64,000 nucleotides of DNA from Chitinophaga filiformis (GTDB lineage Bacteria > Bacteroidota > Bacteroidia > Chitinophagales > Chitinophagaceae), in contig NZ_CP095855.1 in assembly GCF_023100805.1 (NCBI RefSeq), forward strand, positions 1,302,001 to 1,366,000, given 5' to 3'. The translations under genes were made by a program, and so were the position numbers. Shown here in pieces: positions 62,433-64,000 of this stretch. Each line of letters opens with the position of its first letter. The first letter of the stretch is position 1. The notes under the pieces were generated by a model. That model was not told where the DNA came from, searched no databases, and worked only from the letters and a program-made list of their open reading frames with translations.

Positions 62433-63674
62433 TTAAATCATCTGGGAAATAAGCCCGTCGCGCAGTTTTGGTTCGAACCAGGTGCTTTTCGGAGGCATTA
62501 CATTGCCACTGTCTGCGATGTCGAATAGTTGCTGGATAGTAACCGGATACAGGGCAAAAGCGACTTTCATTTCGCCGCTGTCCACTCTTTTCACCAGTTC
62601 CTGCAAGCCACGGATGCCGCCTACGAAGTCAATACGCTTGTCTGTACGCTGATCTTTAATACCCAGGATCTTGTCCAGGACATTATTGGAAAGGATGGTT
62701 ACATCCAGGATGCCGATAGGATCTGTAGTGTAGGTGCCTTCCTTGGCTACCAGGCGGTACCAGTTGCCCTCCAGGTACATGCTGAATTCATGCAGCATGC
62801 TGGGCGATTGTGGCAGGTGACCGATAGATTCAACCGTAAAGTCGTATTCCAGGCGGGAGAGCAGCTCGTCTTTGGATAGCCCGTTGAGGTCTTTTACCAG
62901 CCTGTTGTAATCCAGGATCACCAGCTGACTGGCAGGGAAGATGGTGGTCAGGAAGTAATTGGCCGGGTCATCCAGAGAGATCATCTGTTTCTCTTCAAAT
63001 TCCTTTTGTACCAGTGAAGCTGACGCCGCGCGGTGATGCCCGTCTGCAATATAGGTATGAGGTACTTTGGATGCAAAAAGGGAGGTGATCTCATTGATAG
63101 CAGGAGTTTCATTCACTACCCAAACTGTATGCTGGATACCATCGGCAGCAGTGAAGTCGTATGCAGGCGCATGATTGCTTACCCAATGGTCAATGAGGGA
63201 GTTCACTTCCGGAACATCGTTATAGGCCAGGAACACATTTCCTGTCTGCGCACGGGTGGTTTTGATATTGTTGATGCGGTCCAGTTCTTTATCAGGACGT
63301 GTAAATTCGTGTTTCTTGATAATGCCCTGGTTGTAATCGGATACCGAGGATGCACATACCAGGCCAGTCTGTGTACGGCCATTCATGATGAGGCGGTAAA
63401 TGTAGTAGGCGGGAGCATCGTCCTGGAACAGGGTGCCTTCTTTGATAAACTTCTGCAGGTTCTCTGCGGCTTTATCATATACAGCCTGGCTGTATACATC
63501 GGTACCTTCCGGAAGGTCAATTTCCGATTTGGAAACATGGTAAAACGAGTACTGGTTACCGGCAGCTTCTGCTTTGGCCTCTGCTGCGCTAAGCACATCG
63601 TAAGGGCGTGCAGCTACTTTGTCTGCAAGTTCCGGAGTAGGTCTTAGTCCTCTGAACGGTCTGATGATTGCCAT
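62433..63674 (-). CDS. DUF1015 family protein
   Basis: A 413-residue cytosolic protein of the DUF1015 family. AIIRPFRGLRPTPELADKVAARPYDVLSAAEA at the N-terminus, YIYRLIMNGRTQTGLVCASSVSDY, IKKHEFTRPDKELDRINNIKTTRAQTGNVFLAY and the invariant YIADGHHRAASASL are diagnostic. The HxR...DGHHR motif suggests a catalytic or kinase-like site; a SerK-like (free serine kinase) activity is known for some relatives, which fits the adjacent serC. ATG at 63674 is chosen over 63698. A -7-like TACTTTTG lies upstream on the minus strand (63696-63703). Confidence 0.88.
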   Translation of the reverse strand: MAIIRPFRGLRPTPELADKVAARPYDVLSAAEAKAEAAGNQYSFYHVSKSEIDLPEGTDVYSQAVYDKAAENLQKFIKEGTLFQDDAPAYYIYRLIMNGRTQTGLVCASSVSDYNQGIIKKHEFTRPDKELDRINNIKTTRAQTGNVFLAYNDVPEVNSLIDHWVSNHAPAYDFTAADGIQHTVWVVNETPAINEITSLFASKVPHTYIADGHHRAASASLVQKEFEEKQMISLDDPANYFLTTIFPASQLVILDYNRLVKDLNGLSKDELLSRLEYDFTVESIGHLPQSPSMLHEFSMYLEGNWYRLVAKEGTYTTDPIGILDVTILSNNVLDKILGIKDQRTDKRIDFVGGIRGLQELVKRVDSGEMKVAFALYPVTIQQLFDIADSGNVMPPKSTWFEPKLRDGLISQMI

Positions 63675-63758
63675 GATATTAAAATTGTTAGGCCGCAAAA
63701 GTAACTAATTAATTTTTCCCGTCTAAGTACTTGTCTGTGATTAGATTGCCGGAAAAAG

Positions 63759-63789
63759 CAAAGGGCCCTGTGTTGAACAGGACCCTTTG
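63759..63789 (-). terminator. Terminator of serC
   Basis: On the minus strand, stem CAAAGGG-CCTGT / ACAGG-CCCTTTG (one mismatch) with a 5-nt loop, followed by GCTTTTTCC, about 30 bp after the serC stop. Confidence 0.85.
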
Positions 63790-63818
63790 TTTATATGATA
63801 TTACTATATACTAAGTTA

Positions 63819-64000
63819 CTATGCCTTTTTCAGGCTGAAGTACTTCATGGCTTCCACCAGTACTTCCACGCTTTCGTAAGGCAGGGCATTATATAAAGAG
63901 GCGCGGAAACCACCTACCAGACGGTGTCCCTTAATACCTACTATATCTTCTTTCTTGCAGAATTTCAGGAATTCCTCCTCCAGGTCAGGTTTGTCCATGA
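63819..64000 (-). CDS. serC: Phosphoserine aminotransferase, 3' end (partial)
   Basis: The last 60 codons of serC, running off the window edge. The encoded end [45 protein letters not shown] matches the C-terminus of SerC (GHRSVGGFRASIYNA signature with phosphate-binding His and Arg). SerC makes phosphoserine in serine biosynthesis. It is upstream of the DUF1015 gene on the same strand; the two are neighbours in many Bacteroidota. Confidence 0.92.
   Translation of the reverse strand, partial: MDKPDLEEEFLKFCKKEDIVGIKGHRLVGGFRASLYNALPYESVEVLVEAMKYFSLKKA

Noticed and set aside
63033..63647. 204-codon plus-strand open frame opposite the DUF1015 gene
   Set aside because: Pure antisense shadow; the minus-strand frame has all DUF1015 motifs.

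Overview
The window is chromosomal DNA from a member of the Bacteroidota, most likely a Chitinophaga-like member of the Chitinophagaceae. This placement is inferred from gene content: SusC/SusD outer-membrane pairs, an ECF sigma/FecR/TonB-receptor module, PKD-like and DUF4843 lipoproteins, and many secreted carboxypeptidase-regulatory-like proteins. Few genes have a Shine-Dalgarno sequence, and several promoters match the Bacteroidota pattern TTTG-N20-TAnnTTTG. No rRNA, CRISPR array, intact transposase or phage gene is present. There are two tRNA-Arg genes (anticodons CCT and CCG).

Positions 1-16200 are a surface-polysaccharide locus. It holds a pseudaminic acid cytidylyltransferase (pseF), a sialidase-like lipoprotein, several GT-B and GT-A glycosyltransferases, a Wzx-type flippase, a WbsX/GH99-like protein, an EpsG/Wzy-type polymerase, the GDP-L-fucose pathway (gmd, fcl) and a Wzi/RemB-like outer-membrane barrel. 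A secreted pectate-lyase-like beta-helix protein is coded on the opposite strand in the middle. Together these point to a capsule or exopolysaccharide, probably containing fucose and a nonulosonic acid. An ABC-F ATPase and a small basic secreted protein follow.

Positions 18700-27700 are a transport locus controlled by surface signalling: ECF sigma, FecR, a SusC with an STN domain, SusD, a DUF4843 lipoprotein and a PKD-like lipoprotein. It contains no degradative enzyme. Positions 27700-43200 are mixed housekeeping and accessory genes: AraC, MarR-like and FadR-type regulators, PhzF, a nitrilase-family amidohydrolase, an alpha/beta hydrolase, a long-chain acyl-CoA synthetase, a fosmidomycin-resistance-type MFS pump downstream of its regulator, MarC, a TPR membrane protein and a stand-alone GT2.

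Positions 43265-48774 are a three-gene SMC-like operon of the MksF-MksE-MksB (JetA-JetB-JetC) type that closes with a strong terminator and has no JetD/MksG nuclease gene. This is the strongest candidate for an unusual system here. Positions 50764-54769 are a tandem array of six paralogous or related genes: a short N-terminal domain with four conserved cysteines, one membrane segment, and an exported carboxypeptidase-regulatory-like beta-sandwich. Two members are visibly broken and a third lacks the cysteine domain, so the array is duplicating and decaying.

The right end carries a membrane alpha/beta hydrolase, an HxlR regulator, a class-C beta-lactamase-like serine hydrolase, a YceI lipoprotein, paaN, a TPR protein, a DUF1015 protein and the 3' end of serC. 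Its intergenic DNA holds striking palindromes: a perfect 35-bp inverted repeat shared by two convergent genes (58440-58513), and a multi-armed, nearly self-complementary element of about 168 bp (62174-62341) beside a REP-like doublet.
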